Below are positions 1 through 7,838 of a DNA stretch of 64,000 bases, in pieces; the first letter of the stretch is position 1; every line of letters starts with the position of its first letter. Origin of the DNA: UBA3263 sp964528425 (lineage in GTDB: Bacteria; Bacteroidota; Bacteroidia; Bacteroidales; Muribaculaceae); assembly GCA_964528425.1 (NCBI GenBank), contig CAZGTD010000001.1, positions 55,685 through 119,684 on the forward strand. The letters run 5' to 3'. Position numbers and translations under genes: made by a program. The notes under the pieces are model-generated. The model saw only the letters and a program-made list of their open reading frames with translations. It was not told where the DNA came from and made no database searches.

Positions 1-553
1 CAAGCTGATCGAGTTCGCTACGACCCATAAGGTAAGTGAATTCCCTGACCGACGAGCACCCACATGACTTCCAGTTAAAACCGCCAATCTGAAACATGCC
101 CCAGAAGGTACCTTCGAGCGCGGCTATGGTGTCGATTTTCATAGCGGCATCGAGCCGGGCGTATTGAGCGGCCTGGGTGGAGCCATACTTTTTACGGTTG
201 AGAGGCTGAAAAACCACCGGATATTGCTTCTGGTATTTGGCCAGGTTGATGCCACGGCGACGGGCTGCCTGACGAAACATCGTAAGGTCAAAGTTAATAA
301 TAGGCGTATGGTCCGGATTAAAACCTTCGCCCTTTGACCCCGCCTCAATATCGACTACAGCTCTGATGGCGGCCACAGGAATATCAAGTTCGCGGGCAAC
401 TACCTCATAGTCGTGGGGCTTAAGAGTTTGATAACGTGAAGAATCAGCGGGCTCGGATGCACCGAGCGCAAAGAAACCAAGCGTCAGCATACCCGCCAGA
501 AGGCAGGCATACCGACGTTTGAAATTATGAAAATCTTGAAAATTTACAGTCAA
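1..553 (-). CDS. N-acetylmuramidase (DUF3380-like), partial
   Basis: This is the first ~184 codons of a secreted peptidoglycan hydrolase; the C-terminus lies beyond the left edge. Reading from a TTG at 553 gives a basic N-terminus (FKRRYA) and a hydrophobic stretch, a plausible signal peptide. An ATG at 490 is the alternative start but would remove the basic residues. The mature part shows the DUF3380/muramidase pattern: AVVDIEAGSKGEGF (catalytic Glu region), then RKKYGST, then ARLDAAM, and EGTFWGMFQIGGFNWKSCG. These resemble the 'ESgg...WGlfQImG.N' signatures of the family. It would cleave the glycan strand in the periplasm. It starts 17 bases downstream of pepD on the same strand, so co-transcription is possible. 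The family call is from memory of motifs; the start is uncertain. Confidence 0.75.
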   Translation of the reverse strand, partial: MTVNFQDFHNFKRRYACLLAGMLTLGFFALGASEPADSSRYQTLKPHDYEVVARELDIPVAAIRAVVDIEAGSKGEGFNPDHTPIINFDLTMFRQAARRRGINLAKYQKQYPVVFQPLNRKKYGSTQAAQYARLDAAMKIDTIAALEGTFWGMFQIGGFNWKSCGCSSVREFTYLMGRSELDQL

Positions 554-570
554 ATCTATAATCTTTAGTT

Positions 571-2028
571 TTACTTCTTAAGGTCAGACACCTTTTTGAG
601 AATGAGCTTGAGTTGATCCCAGAAACGGGCAACAGTTGAAATCTGCATACGCTCGCTCGGGGAGTGAACACCACGCAGAGTAGGACCGAACGAAGCCATG
701 TCGAGATTCGGATAGCTTTCGAGCAGCAATCCGCATTCGAGACCAGCGTGGATAGCAGTAATCAACGGTTTTTCGCCATAAAGTTCAGTATAGGCATCCT
801 CAATAATATGCATGATGCGGGAATTCATATTGGGTTGCCAGCCGGGATAACCTTCGCCATGCTGCACCTTCGCACCGGCGAGCTGAAAATGGGCTTCAAC
901 GCGATTGGCAATATCCCATTTGCGCGATTCAACGCTCGAACGCTGCGAGGTTGTAACTACTATTTCATTATCGCCATGCATTTTAACCGAAGCCAGGTTG
1001 GTTGAGGTTTCAACCAGACCCTCAAGATCGCGGCTCATGGAGTCAACGCCGTGAGGTGCGGAATAGATGGCGCGGACAATATTTACAGAGGTTTCGGAAT
1101 CGATAACATATTCCGGTTTATCGGCATTTTCGAGTTTGATTTCCAGCGTGGTTTCCAGACCCTGATATTCGTTGGCCACGCGTGCGCAATAGTCATCAAA
1201 GTCGGCAACGAGTTTATGCTTATGGGCGGGATGGATACCGAAAATGCAATGAGCGGCACGAGGTATGGCATTGCGCAGATTGCCGCCATCGATTTCCACG
1301 AGGTTGATTTCATGCTTCTGGCTTTGTTCCCACATGAAACGTGCCAGGAGTTTGTTGGCATTTGCATGGCCAAGATGAATGTCACCACCACTGTGGCCGC
1401 CCAAACCGCCTGAAACGTCCATTTTCAAATAGGTAAAGTCTGCAGGCGCCATTGAGCGCTTATAAGTAAATGTGCAAACCGTATCAACACCACCGGCACA
1501 TCCGATAAAGATTTGACCGTCGTCTTCGGAGTCGAGATTCAGAAGAATATCGCCTGAAATCATGTCGGGGCCCAGATTGAAAGCACCGGTCATACCGGTT
1601 TCTTCGTCCATGGTGAACAGAGCCTGCACCGGTCCGCAAACGAAGTCCTTATCAATCAGCACGGCCAGAGCGGCAGCTACGCCGATGCCGTTGTCGGCAC
1701 CGAGAGTGGTGCCGTCTGCCTTAACCCAATCACCGTCTATTATGGTAGTGATAGGATTATTTTCAAAATCAAAGGGATGGTTGCTCTCACACACCATATC
1801 CATATGGCCTTGCAGAATGATAGTCGGAGCATCTTCGTGGCCCGGAGTTGCGGGGCGGCTCATAACGACGTTGCCAATCGGATCGGTTTTAGCGGCGAGA
1901 TTATGTTTTGCCGCAAAGTCAAGTAAGTACTGACGGATTTTCTCTTCTTTCTTAGAGGGACGGGGAATTTTTGTTATTTCGTCAAAAATCTCCCATACAA
2001 TGGCGGGTTTGAGGTCTCTGATAGTCAT
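571..2028 (-). CDS. pepD: Aminoacyl-histidine dipeptidase (PepD, M20 metallopeptidase)
   Basis: This 485-aa cytosolic zinc dipeptidase of the M20C family hydrolyses Xaa-His and other dipeptides; full-length members are about 480-490 aa. Visible signatures are the first metal His-Asp site LQGHMDMVCE (residues ~70-80), the second-metal Asp and dimer-domain start TLGADNGIGVA (~108), the catalytic Glu pair FTMDEETG (~140), the lid-domain GGHSGGDIH, and the C-terminal metal His in LRGVHSPSERM. All expected metal ligands look present. The start ATG at 2028 follows an AT-rich 150-bp region shared divergently with the Skp-like gene. The muramidase gene follows 17 bases downstream, so the two may share a transcript. 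Confidence 0.95.
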   Translation of the reverse strand: MTIRDLKPAIVWEIFDEITKIPRPSKKEEKIRQYLLDFAAKHNLAAKTDPIGNVVMSRPATPGHEDAPTIILQGHMDMVCESNHPFDFENNPITTIIDGDWVKADGTTLGADNGIGVAAALAVLIDKDFVCGPVQALFTMDEETGMTGAFNLGPDMISGDILLNLDSEDDGQIFIGCAGGVDTVCTFTYKRSMAPADFTYLKMDVSGGLGGHSGGDIHLGHANANKLLARFMWEQSQKHEINLVEIDGGNLRNAIPRAAHCIFGIHPAHKHKLVADFDDYCARVANEYQGLETTLEIKLENADKPEYVIDSETSVNIVRAIYSAPHGVDSMSRDLEGLVETSTNLASVKMHGDNEIVVTTSQRSSVESRKWDIANRVEAHFQLAGAKVQHGEGYPGWQPNMNSRIMHIIEDAYTELYGEKPLITAIHAGLECGLLLESYPNLDMASFGPTLRGVHSPSERMQISTVARFWDQLKLILKKVSDLKK

Positions 2029-2131
2029 ATCAAAAGTTTAAAAAATGATTATGAGTGTTAAAATTATTTATTTTGTGAGGTCTAAGTTACAAATTTTTTT
2101 TGAATCTTGCGCAAATTTCAAGAAACTTTCT

Positions 2132-2139
2132 TACTTTTG
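2132..2139 (+). promoter_or_regulatory. Promoter -7 box for the Skp-like/pyrC/ddl operon
   Basis: TACTTTTG matches the Bacteroidota -7 consensus TAnnTTTG and lies 41 bases before the ATG at 2181. A TTG at 2107-2109 is the nearest -33 candidate, with a spacing of 22, slightly longer than the usual 19-21. The rest of 2029-2131 is AT-rich and shows no other gene. Confidence 0.5.
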
Positions 2140-2180
2140 CACTATAAAATCAACATTTTATCATAATAACCAACTCTGAA

Positions 2181-2798
2181 ATGAGAAAAATCTTTTATCT
2201 TGCTTCCGTGGCAGCGCTGATGCTCCCCGTTTTTGCCGGCTGCAAAAATAATAACGAAACCCCCGCCAAGGAGGTTGCAGCCACACCGAAAACCGAAGTT
2301 GCACCCGACTCTACCGGCAAGCACGATACACCTATGGCAGCTTATATCCGCTACGTTGATTCGCAGCAGATTCTTGCCAATTATAGCCTGGCCACAGAAG
2401 TGGCAAAGGCCGACAGCGCAGCTCAGATTCAGCTGGCTTCATATCAGAATCAGCTCGGCGCAGGTTTGCAGCGTCGCCAACAGCAGATTCAGGAAAAGCA
2501 GCAACGCAACGGTTACCTGTCGGAAGCATCGCTCCAGGCAGATATTGCCGCCCTGCAGAAAGCGCAGCAAGATGCAGAAACAAAGTTCGCACAGCGCCAG
2601 CGCGACTATGCCACCGACCTGATGAACAAACAGCAGGAACTTCACGATTCGGTTAAGGCAGTTGTTGACTATATTTCCATGAAGTATAATCTTGATGCAG
2701 TTCTCGACCGCGCTTCAGGACTCTATTTCAATCCGGCTCTGGATATTACCGACGAAGTAGTTGCTGAACTGAACCGCCGCTATCACCCCGCAAAGTGA
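2181..2798 (+). CDS. Skp/OmpH-family periplasmic chaperone-like lipoprotein
   Basis: This 205-aa protein starts with a lipoprotein signal peptide (hydrophobic stretch ending VFAGC, Cys ~21), so it is probably lipid-anchored in the envelope. After a low-complexity linker it has the OmpH/Skp opening (IRYVDSQQILANY, ~54-66). A long Gln/Arg/Ala-rich coiled-coil region follows (~80-165), and then a C-terminal beta segment (YNLDAVLDRASGLYFNP). Skp-family proteins hold unfolded outer-membrane proteins in the periplasm. A Cys-anchored form is common in Bacteroidota, but the exact client role here is inference. It heads an overlapping plus-strand gene set; the next gene starts with GTG inside its stop codon (GTGA). 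Confidence 0.8.
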   Translation: MRKIFYLASVAALMLPVFAGCKNNNETPAKEVAATPKTEVAPDSTGKHDTPMAAYIRYVDSQQILANYSLATEVAKADSAAQIQLASYQNQLGAGLQRRQQQIQEKQQRNGYLSEASLQADIAALQKAQQDAETKFAQRQRDYATDLMNKQQELHDSVKAVVDYISMKYNLDAVLDRASGLYFNPALDITDEVVAELNRRYHPAK

Positions 2799-3532
2799 AA
2801 AAACTAATTATAATTCCCACTTATAACGAAAAGGAAAACATCCAGGCGATGATTGACACCGTCATGGAGCTTTCCTTTTGTCCTGACCTTCTCATTATCG
2901 ACGATAACTCGCCTGACGGTACGGCCGCTTTAGTTAAAGAAGCGCAAACCCGCTATCCCGACCGGCTCCATATTATCGAACGAGCAGGCAAACTCGGACT
3001 CGGCACTGCATATATCGCCGGGTTCAAATGGGCGCTTGACCATGGTTACGATGTTATATTTGAAATGGACTGCGATTTCAGCCATAATCCGGCCGATACA
3101 GTTCGCCTTCTTGAAGAAATTGAAAAAGGAGGCGCCGATGTAGCGGTAGGCTCACGGTATAAAAGCGGTGTAAACGTGGTTAACTGGCCTATGGGCCGTG
3201 TTTTGATGAGCTATTTTGCCTCGAAATACGTTCGTGCGGTTACCCGCATTCCGGTATCGGACACAACTGCCGGTTTTGTTGCATACCGTGCTGATGTGCT
3301 CCGCGCAATTGACCTCGACAATATCCGCTTCAAAGGTTATGCATTTCAAATTGAAATGAAATTCACAGCCCACCAGCTGGGTTTCAAAGTCAGCGAGGTT
3401 CCCATCGTGTTTACCAACCGAGTGCTGGGAACTTCAAAAATGAACGGCTCAATTTTTGGCGAAGCCTTCTTCGGAGTATTGAGTATGAAGCTGCGTTCGC
3501 TGTTTAAAAAGCCTCAGCGCCGCCGTGAGTAA
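2795..3532 (+). CDS. Polyprenol-phosphate mannosyltransferase-like GT2 (DPM1-like)
   Basis: This 245-aa GT-A glycosyltransferase of family 2 most resembles dolichol/polyprenol monophosphomannose synthases. It opens IIIPTYNEKENI, followed by LLIIDDNSPDGTA, and has the DxD-type metal/donor site EMDCDFSHNP (~93-102). Later motifs are VAVGSRY and the acceptor loop VSDTTAGFVAYR. It lacks a C-terminal membrane domain, matching the short soluble/peripheral DPM1 class. The start is a GTG at 2795 overlapping the previous stop by 4 bases. It would transfer a sugar from a nucleotide donor to an undecaprenyl-type carrier at the inner membrane. The sugar specificity cannot be read from the sequence. Confidence 0.85.
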   Translation: MKKLIIIPTYNEKENIQAMIDTVMELSFCPDLLIIDDNSPDGTAALVKEAQTRYPDRLHIIERAGKLGLGTAYIAGFKWALDHGYDVIFEMDCDFSHNPADTVRLLEEIEKGGADVAVGSRYKSGVNVVNWPMGRVLMSYFASKYVRAVTRIPVSDTTAGFVAYRADVLRAIDLDNIRFKGYAFQIEMKFTAHQLGFKVSEVPIVFTNRVLGTSKMNGSIFGEAFFGVLSMKLRSLFKKPQRRRE

Positions 3533-4847
3533 ACTCCTATTCAATGCAGAAGTAGTTTCCGGCGCCAAGTCGATTAAAAACGGCTGGGTGCTGATCAAAG
3601 GCGAAAGAATCGAAGCGATTGGCAAAGGCCCGGCGCCCGAGGCTGACGAAGCGGAAGATATGCAGGGCGACCTGCTGCTGCCGGGAATGATTGACACCCA
3701 CGTTCATTTCCGCGACCCGGGATTGACCCACAAAGCCGATATGGCCACTGAAACCGCTGCAGCCCTTGCGGGTGGTGTAACGTCATTTTTCGACATGCCC
3801 AACACCTCGCCGGCAACCACTACCATCGAAGCCTGGGAGGGAAAAATGAAGCGCGCCGAAGAGGTCAGCAAAATAAATTACGCATTTTTTATAGGTGCGA
3901 CCAACTCCAATCTTGAGAGCGAACTGCTCAAAGCCGACTATAGCCGCATTCCCGGAGTTAAGCTCTTTTTAGGTTCATCGACCGGTAACCTGCTTGTTGA
4001 TGACAGTTCGGCCCTTACGCGACTGTTTGCCGAGATTAAAGTGCCGATTGCAGTCCACGCCGAAGATAACAAGCGCATATCCCTGCATACGTCTATAGCT
4101 CGCGAAATATTTGGTAGTGAGCCCGTGCCGGTAGAATTTCATTCGCTGATTCGCGATTCGCGAGCATGCCTTGACTCCACTATGGCTGCCATAGAACTGG
4201 CCCGCAAAGGCGGCGCCCGTCTGCATTTGCTGCATATTTCAACCGCTGCCGAAACGCGCCTGCTGCGCGATTATAAACCGGAGTGGTTGACTGCTGAAAC
4301 CTGCATCCAGTACCTTACTTTTTCGGATGCCGATTATGAAACGCACGGCACACGCATCAAGTGCAATCCCGCCATTAAATCCTCGACCGACCGCACTGCA
4401 CTGCGCAAGGCATTGAAAGATGGCGTTATTGACACTGTTGCCTCGGACCATGCACCACACCTTTTATCCGAGAAACAGGGCGACGCCCTGACGGCGCCAA
4501 GCGGAATGCCGAATATCCAATTTCAGCTACCTCTGCTTCTGGATTTATTTAAACCGGCCGAAGTGGCCAGGATGACAGCCAAGCGCCCGGCCGAGATATT
4601 CGGTATTGTAGACCGTGGTGAACTGCGCAGCGGAGCCTACGCCGATATAGTAAGAGTCAGTCGCCAGCCGCATGTCATCACCGATGCAGATTCGCTGAGC
4701 CGATGCAGTTGGACCCCGGCCGCCGGCATTGAAACCGGCCATATAGTAAAAGAAACATATTTGAACGGCACACTTGCTTTCAGCAACGGCGAGGTGCTTC
4801 CGGTTAAAGTTGCAAAACCACTTATTTTCAATCATAAAAATCAATGA
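3525..4847 (+). CDS. pyrC: Dihydroorotase
   Basis: This 440-aa cytosolic zinc amidohydrolase catalyses the third step of pyrimidine synthesis (carbamoyl-aspartate to dihydroorotate). It has the metal motif DTHVHFRDPG (~57-66), central ligand regions VHAEDNKR and LHLLHIST, and the class-defining ASDHAPH near the C-terminal third. The length matches the longer (type I-like) dihydroorotases of about 430-450 aa. The start is a GTG at 3525 lying inside the end of the glycosyltransferase gene (8-base overlap); no ATG fits better because the amino terminus matches the family from this codon. It is followed by ddl through an ATGA overlap. Confidence 0.95.
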   Translation: MSKLLFNAEVVSGAKSIKNGWVLIKGERIEAIGKGPAPEADEAEDMQGDLLLPGMIDTHVHFRDPGLTHKADMATETAAALAGGVTSFFDMPNTSPATTTIEAWEGKMKRAEEVSKINYAFFIGATNSNLESELLKADYSRIPGVKLFLGSSTGNLLVDDSSALTRLFAEIKVPIAVHAEDNKRISLHTSIAREIFGSEPVPVEFHSLIRDSRACLDSTMAAIELARKGGARLHLLHISTAAETRLLRDYKPEWLTAETCIQYLTFSDADYETHGTRIKCNPAIKSSTDRTALRKALKDGVIDTVASDHAPHLLSEKQGDALTAPSGMPNIQFQLPLLLDLFKPAEVARMTAKRPAEIFGIVDRGELRSGAYADIVRVSRQPHVITDADSLSRCSWTPAAGIETGHIVKETYLNGTLAFSNGEVLPVKVAKPLIFNHKNQ

Positions 4848-6037
4848 AGACCAATATAGGCGTATTCTTCGGCGGTAGGTCGACCGAACATGAAATCTCA
4901 GTCATTTCCGCATCTCAGGCAATGGCTGCCATTGATCGCTCGAAATTCGACGTAACACCTATTTATATAACCAAACAAGGCCGATGGTATACCGGCGAAG
5001 CGCTGCTCGACGTAAGCAACTACCGTAATGTTAATGAGTTGCTAAAAAAATGCACCGAGGTTTACATGAAGCCAATCTACGGCGACTATAACCTTTATCG
5101 TTCCAATCCCGGTTTTTTTGACCGCAAAGGCATCGTTAGCCGACTGGACGTTGTTATTCCGGTGCTTCACGGCTCTAACGGCGAAGACGGCATATTTGAA
5201 GGAGTGCTTGACTCTATCGGCATACCCTATGCCGGCTGCAACGTACTTGCCTCGGCCAACGGCATGGATAAAATCACCATGAAGATGATTCTGTCAGCCG
5301 CAGGCATCCCGGTTGTTGATTATGTATGGTTTACCGATAAGCAATGGTTTAACAAACGCGAAGAAATTATCAACAGTATTGAGTCGGCTCTCGGCTATCC
5401 GGTAATCGTTAAACCCGCAAACCTCGGCAGCTCCGTGGGTATCGCAACCGCCCATAACCGCGAGGAACTGCTTGAAAAGGTTTCTGATGCCGAACGCTAT
5501 TCGACTCGCATTATAGTTGAACATTTGCTAAGCGACATGCAGGAGATAAACTGCTCTGTTCTGGGCGATTGCAACGATTACCAGACCTCTGTGCTCGAAG
5601 AACCGCTACGCGGAACGGAATTTCTGACCTATGAGGAAAAATATTGCGGTGGCGGCTCAAAAGGCGGAGCAAAAGGTATGCAGCGCTCAATGAAGCGCAT
5701 ACCCGCCGAACTGCCCGACGATATTACCAAGAAAATACAGTATCTTGCCGGTGAGACATTTCGCCAGCTCGGTTGCCACGGCGTTAGTCGTGTCGACGTT
5801 ATGATTGACCGCACCGACGGTGAAATCTACGTTAACGAAATCAACACTATTCCGGGCTCCCTTAGTTTTTATCTTTGGGAAGCAACAGGTATTCCTTTCG
5901 CCAAACTGATGGAAACGCTCGTAGATCTGGCCGTTAAGCGCAAACGCGCTATGGAACTCAAAACCGTTAGCTACGACCAGAATATCTTTGCACTGGGAGG
6001 CGGAACTAAAGGTGGCGTCAAGGGCGCCAAGCAATGA
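4844..6037 (+). CDS. ddl: D-alanine--D-alanine ligase
   Basis: This 397-aa ATP-grasp enzyme makes the D-Ala-D-Ala dipeptide for peptidoglycan. It begins with the Ddl signature FFGGRSTEHEISVISA and has the HGSNGEDG loop (~109-116). The ATP-site stretch PVIVKPANLGSSVG and the C-terminal metal/ligand motif NEINTIPGSLSFYLWE follow. It is longer than the usual 310-370 aa. Two features stand out: a Gly/Lys-rich loop GGGSKGGAKG near residue 268, and a near-copy GGGTKGGVKG at the very C-terminus. The inner loop lies where many Ddl proteins carry a mobile loop; the tail copy is unexplained. Starts and stops overlap by 4 bases (ATGA) with pyrC and tilS. Confidence 0.93.
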   Translation: MKTNIGVFFGGRSTEHEISVISASQAMAAIDRSKFDVTPIYITKQGRWYTGEALLDVSNYRNVNELLKKCTEVYMKPIYGDYNLYRSNPGFFDRKGIVSRLDVVIPVLHGSNGEDGIFEGVLDSIGIPYAGCNVLASANGMDKITMKMILSAAGIPVVDYVWFTDKQWFNKREEIINSIESALGYPVIVKPANLGSSVGIATAHNREELLEKVSDAERYSTRIIVEHLLSDMQEINCSVLGDCNDYQTSVLEEPLRGTEFLTYEEKYCGGGSKGGAKGMQRSMKRIPAELPDDITKKIQYLAGETFRQLGCHGVSRVDVMIDRTDGEIYVNEINTIPGSLSFYLWEATGIPFAKLMETLVDLAVKRKRAMELKTVSYDQNIFALGGGTKGGVKGAKQ

Positions 6038-7278
6038 CTTTTGAGCAACGAATCGCCCGATTCATTGCCTCCGAGCGTTTGTTGACCCCGGGGGCAAAAG
6101 TAATCGTAGGGCTGAGCGGCGGCGCAGACTCTGCGGCGCTGCTCGCCATTTTAACGGCATTAGGCTACCGATGTGTGGCCGTTCACTGCCATTTCGGGCT
6201 AAGAGGAGCTGAAGCCGACCGCGACCTGAGGCATTCGGAATCGCTTGCCGTGCGGCTCGGATGCGAATTTCGAAGCGTTAAATTCAATACCCGGCAATAT
6301 ATGGCGAACCACGGCATTTCAGCCGAAATGGCATGTCGCGAACTGCGCTACGATTATTTCGAGAAGCTGCGTCAGGAAGAAAACGCCGAGGCTATCGCTG
6401 TTGGCCACCACCGCAGCGACAACATTGAAACATTCTTTCTTAATCTTTTGCGGGGTTCGGGAATACACGGCCTGCGGGGAATGCTGCCGAAGCGCGACCA
6501 TATAATCCGGCCGCTGCTCGAAAGCTCGCGCACTGAAATAGAAACATACCTTAACCAGAGAGGTATCGCGTACATTACCGACTCGTCTAACCTATCGGAT
6601 GATTTCAAACGCAATAAACTCCGAAACCGGATTATTCCGCTGATTGAGGCGGAACTGCCCGGAGCCATCGATGCAATTGAACGCTCAATCGCCAACCTGC
6701 GCGGAAATGAGGAACTCTATAACCGTCTGATTCCGCAACGGAGCGACTCGCTGCTCAACGTTTCGCCTACCCTACTCCACGAATGGCTGTCGCCGCTCGG
6801 ATTCAACTCCGATCAATGCCGCCGGCTTCTCACTTCAGTGCCCGGAGCAGAATTCCGCTCGCCGACACAAAGACTGACCGTTTGCTCTGGTAAACGTTAT
6901 GTCCTCGACGATCTCTCACCAAAAATTGAAAAGCCCCGACTGAAAGGCCGTATATTCAAACGGCCCGAAAAATTCCGGCCGAAACCTAACAACATCTATC
7001 TCGACGCTGACGCTATTCCGCGGAATGCAGTATGGGAGCTGCGTCCATGGCGTCCCGGTGACCGAATGCGTCCTTTCGGCATGAAAGGAACTAAACCGGT
7101 TTCTGATCTGCTCGCCGCAGCAGGTATTGCGGCGTCGCGACGTCCGGAATCTTTCGTTCTTACTCTCAACGACGAAATAATCTGGGCCGTAGGAGTTCGA
7201 GCCTCTGCCCTCTACCCCGTTACAGACAAAACCCTTAATATCATAGAACTAAGCCATGAAACAGGAAATTCTCACTGA
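6034..7278 (+). CDS. tilS: tRNA(Ile)-lysidine synthase
   Basis: This 414-aa cytosolic N-type ATP-pyrophosphatase converts the wobble C of tRNA-Ile(CAU) to lysidine, an essential step for reading AUA. The PP-loop VGLSGGADSAALL is at ~24-36, and further TilS signatures are HCHFGLRGAEADRD, HHRSDNIETFFLNLLRG and LRNRIIPLIE. The C-terminal substrate-binding domain (ELRPWRPGDRMRPFGMKGTK) is present, so this is a complete enzyme of typical length. It overlaps ddl by 4 bases and the cytidine deaminase gene by 23 bases, which supports translational coupling in this operon. Confidence 0.95.
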   Translation: MTFEQRIARFIASERLLTPGAKVIVGLSGGADSAALLAILTALGYRCVAVHCHFGLRGAEADRDLRHSESLAVRLGCEFRSVKFNTRQYMANHGISAEMACRELRYDYFEKLRQEENAEAIAVGHHRSDNIETFFLNLLRGSGIHGLRGMLPKRDHIIRPLLESSRTEIETYLNQRGIAYITDSSNLSDDFKRNKLRNRIIPLIEAELPGAIDAIERSIANLRGNEELYNRLIPQRSDSLLNVSPTLLHEWLSPLGFNSDQCRRLLTSVPGAEFRSPTQRLTVCSGKRYVLDDLSPKIEKPRLKGRIFKRPEKFRPKPNNIYLDADAIPRNAVWELRPWRPGDRMRPFGMKGTKPVSDLLAAAGIAASRRPESFVLTLNDEIIWAVGVRASALYPVTDKTLNIIELSHETGNSH

Positions 7279-7726
7279 ATATGAAGTTCTTACGCCCGAA
7301 GAACTGACACCGAAGGAACAGCAACTCGTTGATTTTGCCAAGAAGGCCACTTACCGCAGCTATGCCCCCTATAGTAAATTCCGCGTCGGAGCCGCTATTT
7401 TGCTTGACAACGACGAGATAGTTTGCGGGGCAAACCAGGAAAACGTTGCTTTTCCGAGCGGAACGTGCGCCGAACGCACCGCTTGCTTCTATGCCCACGC
7501 CCAATATCCCGATGCCAAATTCAAGACCATAGCTATTGCCGCACGCGGGGTTGACGGCGAGTCTTTGGCTGAGCCGATTTCGCCTTGTGGAGCGTGTCGC
7601 CAATCGCTGCTGCAATACGAATTACTTGCAGAGCACCCGGTTAGCGTACTTCTGGTTGGACGCACTAAGATTCTGCGCCTCCCCTCCATCCGCTCGCTGC
7701 TTCCCTTCGCCTTCACCACCCTCTAA
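7256..7726 (+). CDS. cdd: Cytidine deaminase
   Basis: This 156-aa zinc deaminase of the homotetrameric type salvages cytidine/deoxycytidine to uridine/deoxyuridine. The zinc site is visible as CAERTA (Cys and catalytic Glu, ~72-77) and PCGACRQ (~109-115). The substrate motif SKFRVGAAIL precedes them. An N-terminal extension of about 20 residues (TEYEVLTPEELTPKEQQ) precedes the core. The gene starts 23 bases inside tilS and ends the operon; 112 bases with a weak T-rich hairpin separate it from nusB. Its pairing with pyrC in one operon joins pyrimidine synthesis and salvage. Confidence 0.93.
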   Translation: MKQEILTEYEVLTPEELTPKEQQLVDFAKKATYRSYAPYSKFRVGAAILLDNDEIVCGANQENVAFPSGTCAERTACFYAHAQYPDAKFKTIAIAARGVDGESLAEPISPCGACRQSLLQYELLAEHPVSVLLVGRTKILRLPSIRSLLPFAFTTL

Positions 7727-7770
7727 CAATGCCTAAGGTTATTCTTTCCGGATTTTTTCGGGAGGGGTTG

Positions 7771-7801
7771 TTTGGCGGGTGGAGAATTTTTCGTAAATTT
7801 G
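7771..7801 (+). promoter_or_regulatory. Promoter of the nusB-yajC-coaE-bio operon
   Basis: TTTG at 7771-7774 and TAAATTTG at 7794-7801 are separated by 19 bases, a good match to the Bacteroidota sigma-ABfr promoter. The -7 box ends 37 bases before the nusB ATG. Confidence 0.75.
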
Positions 7802-7838
7802 CAGTCACAAAAAGAACATTTAAACGCAACAACAGCTC

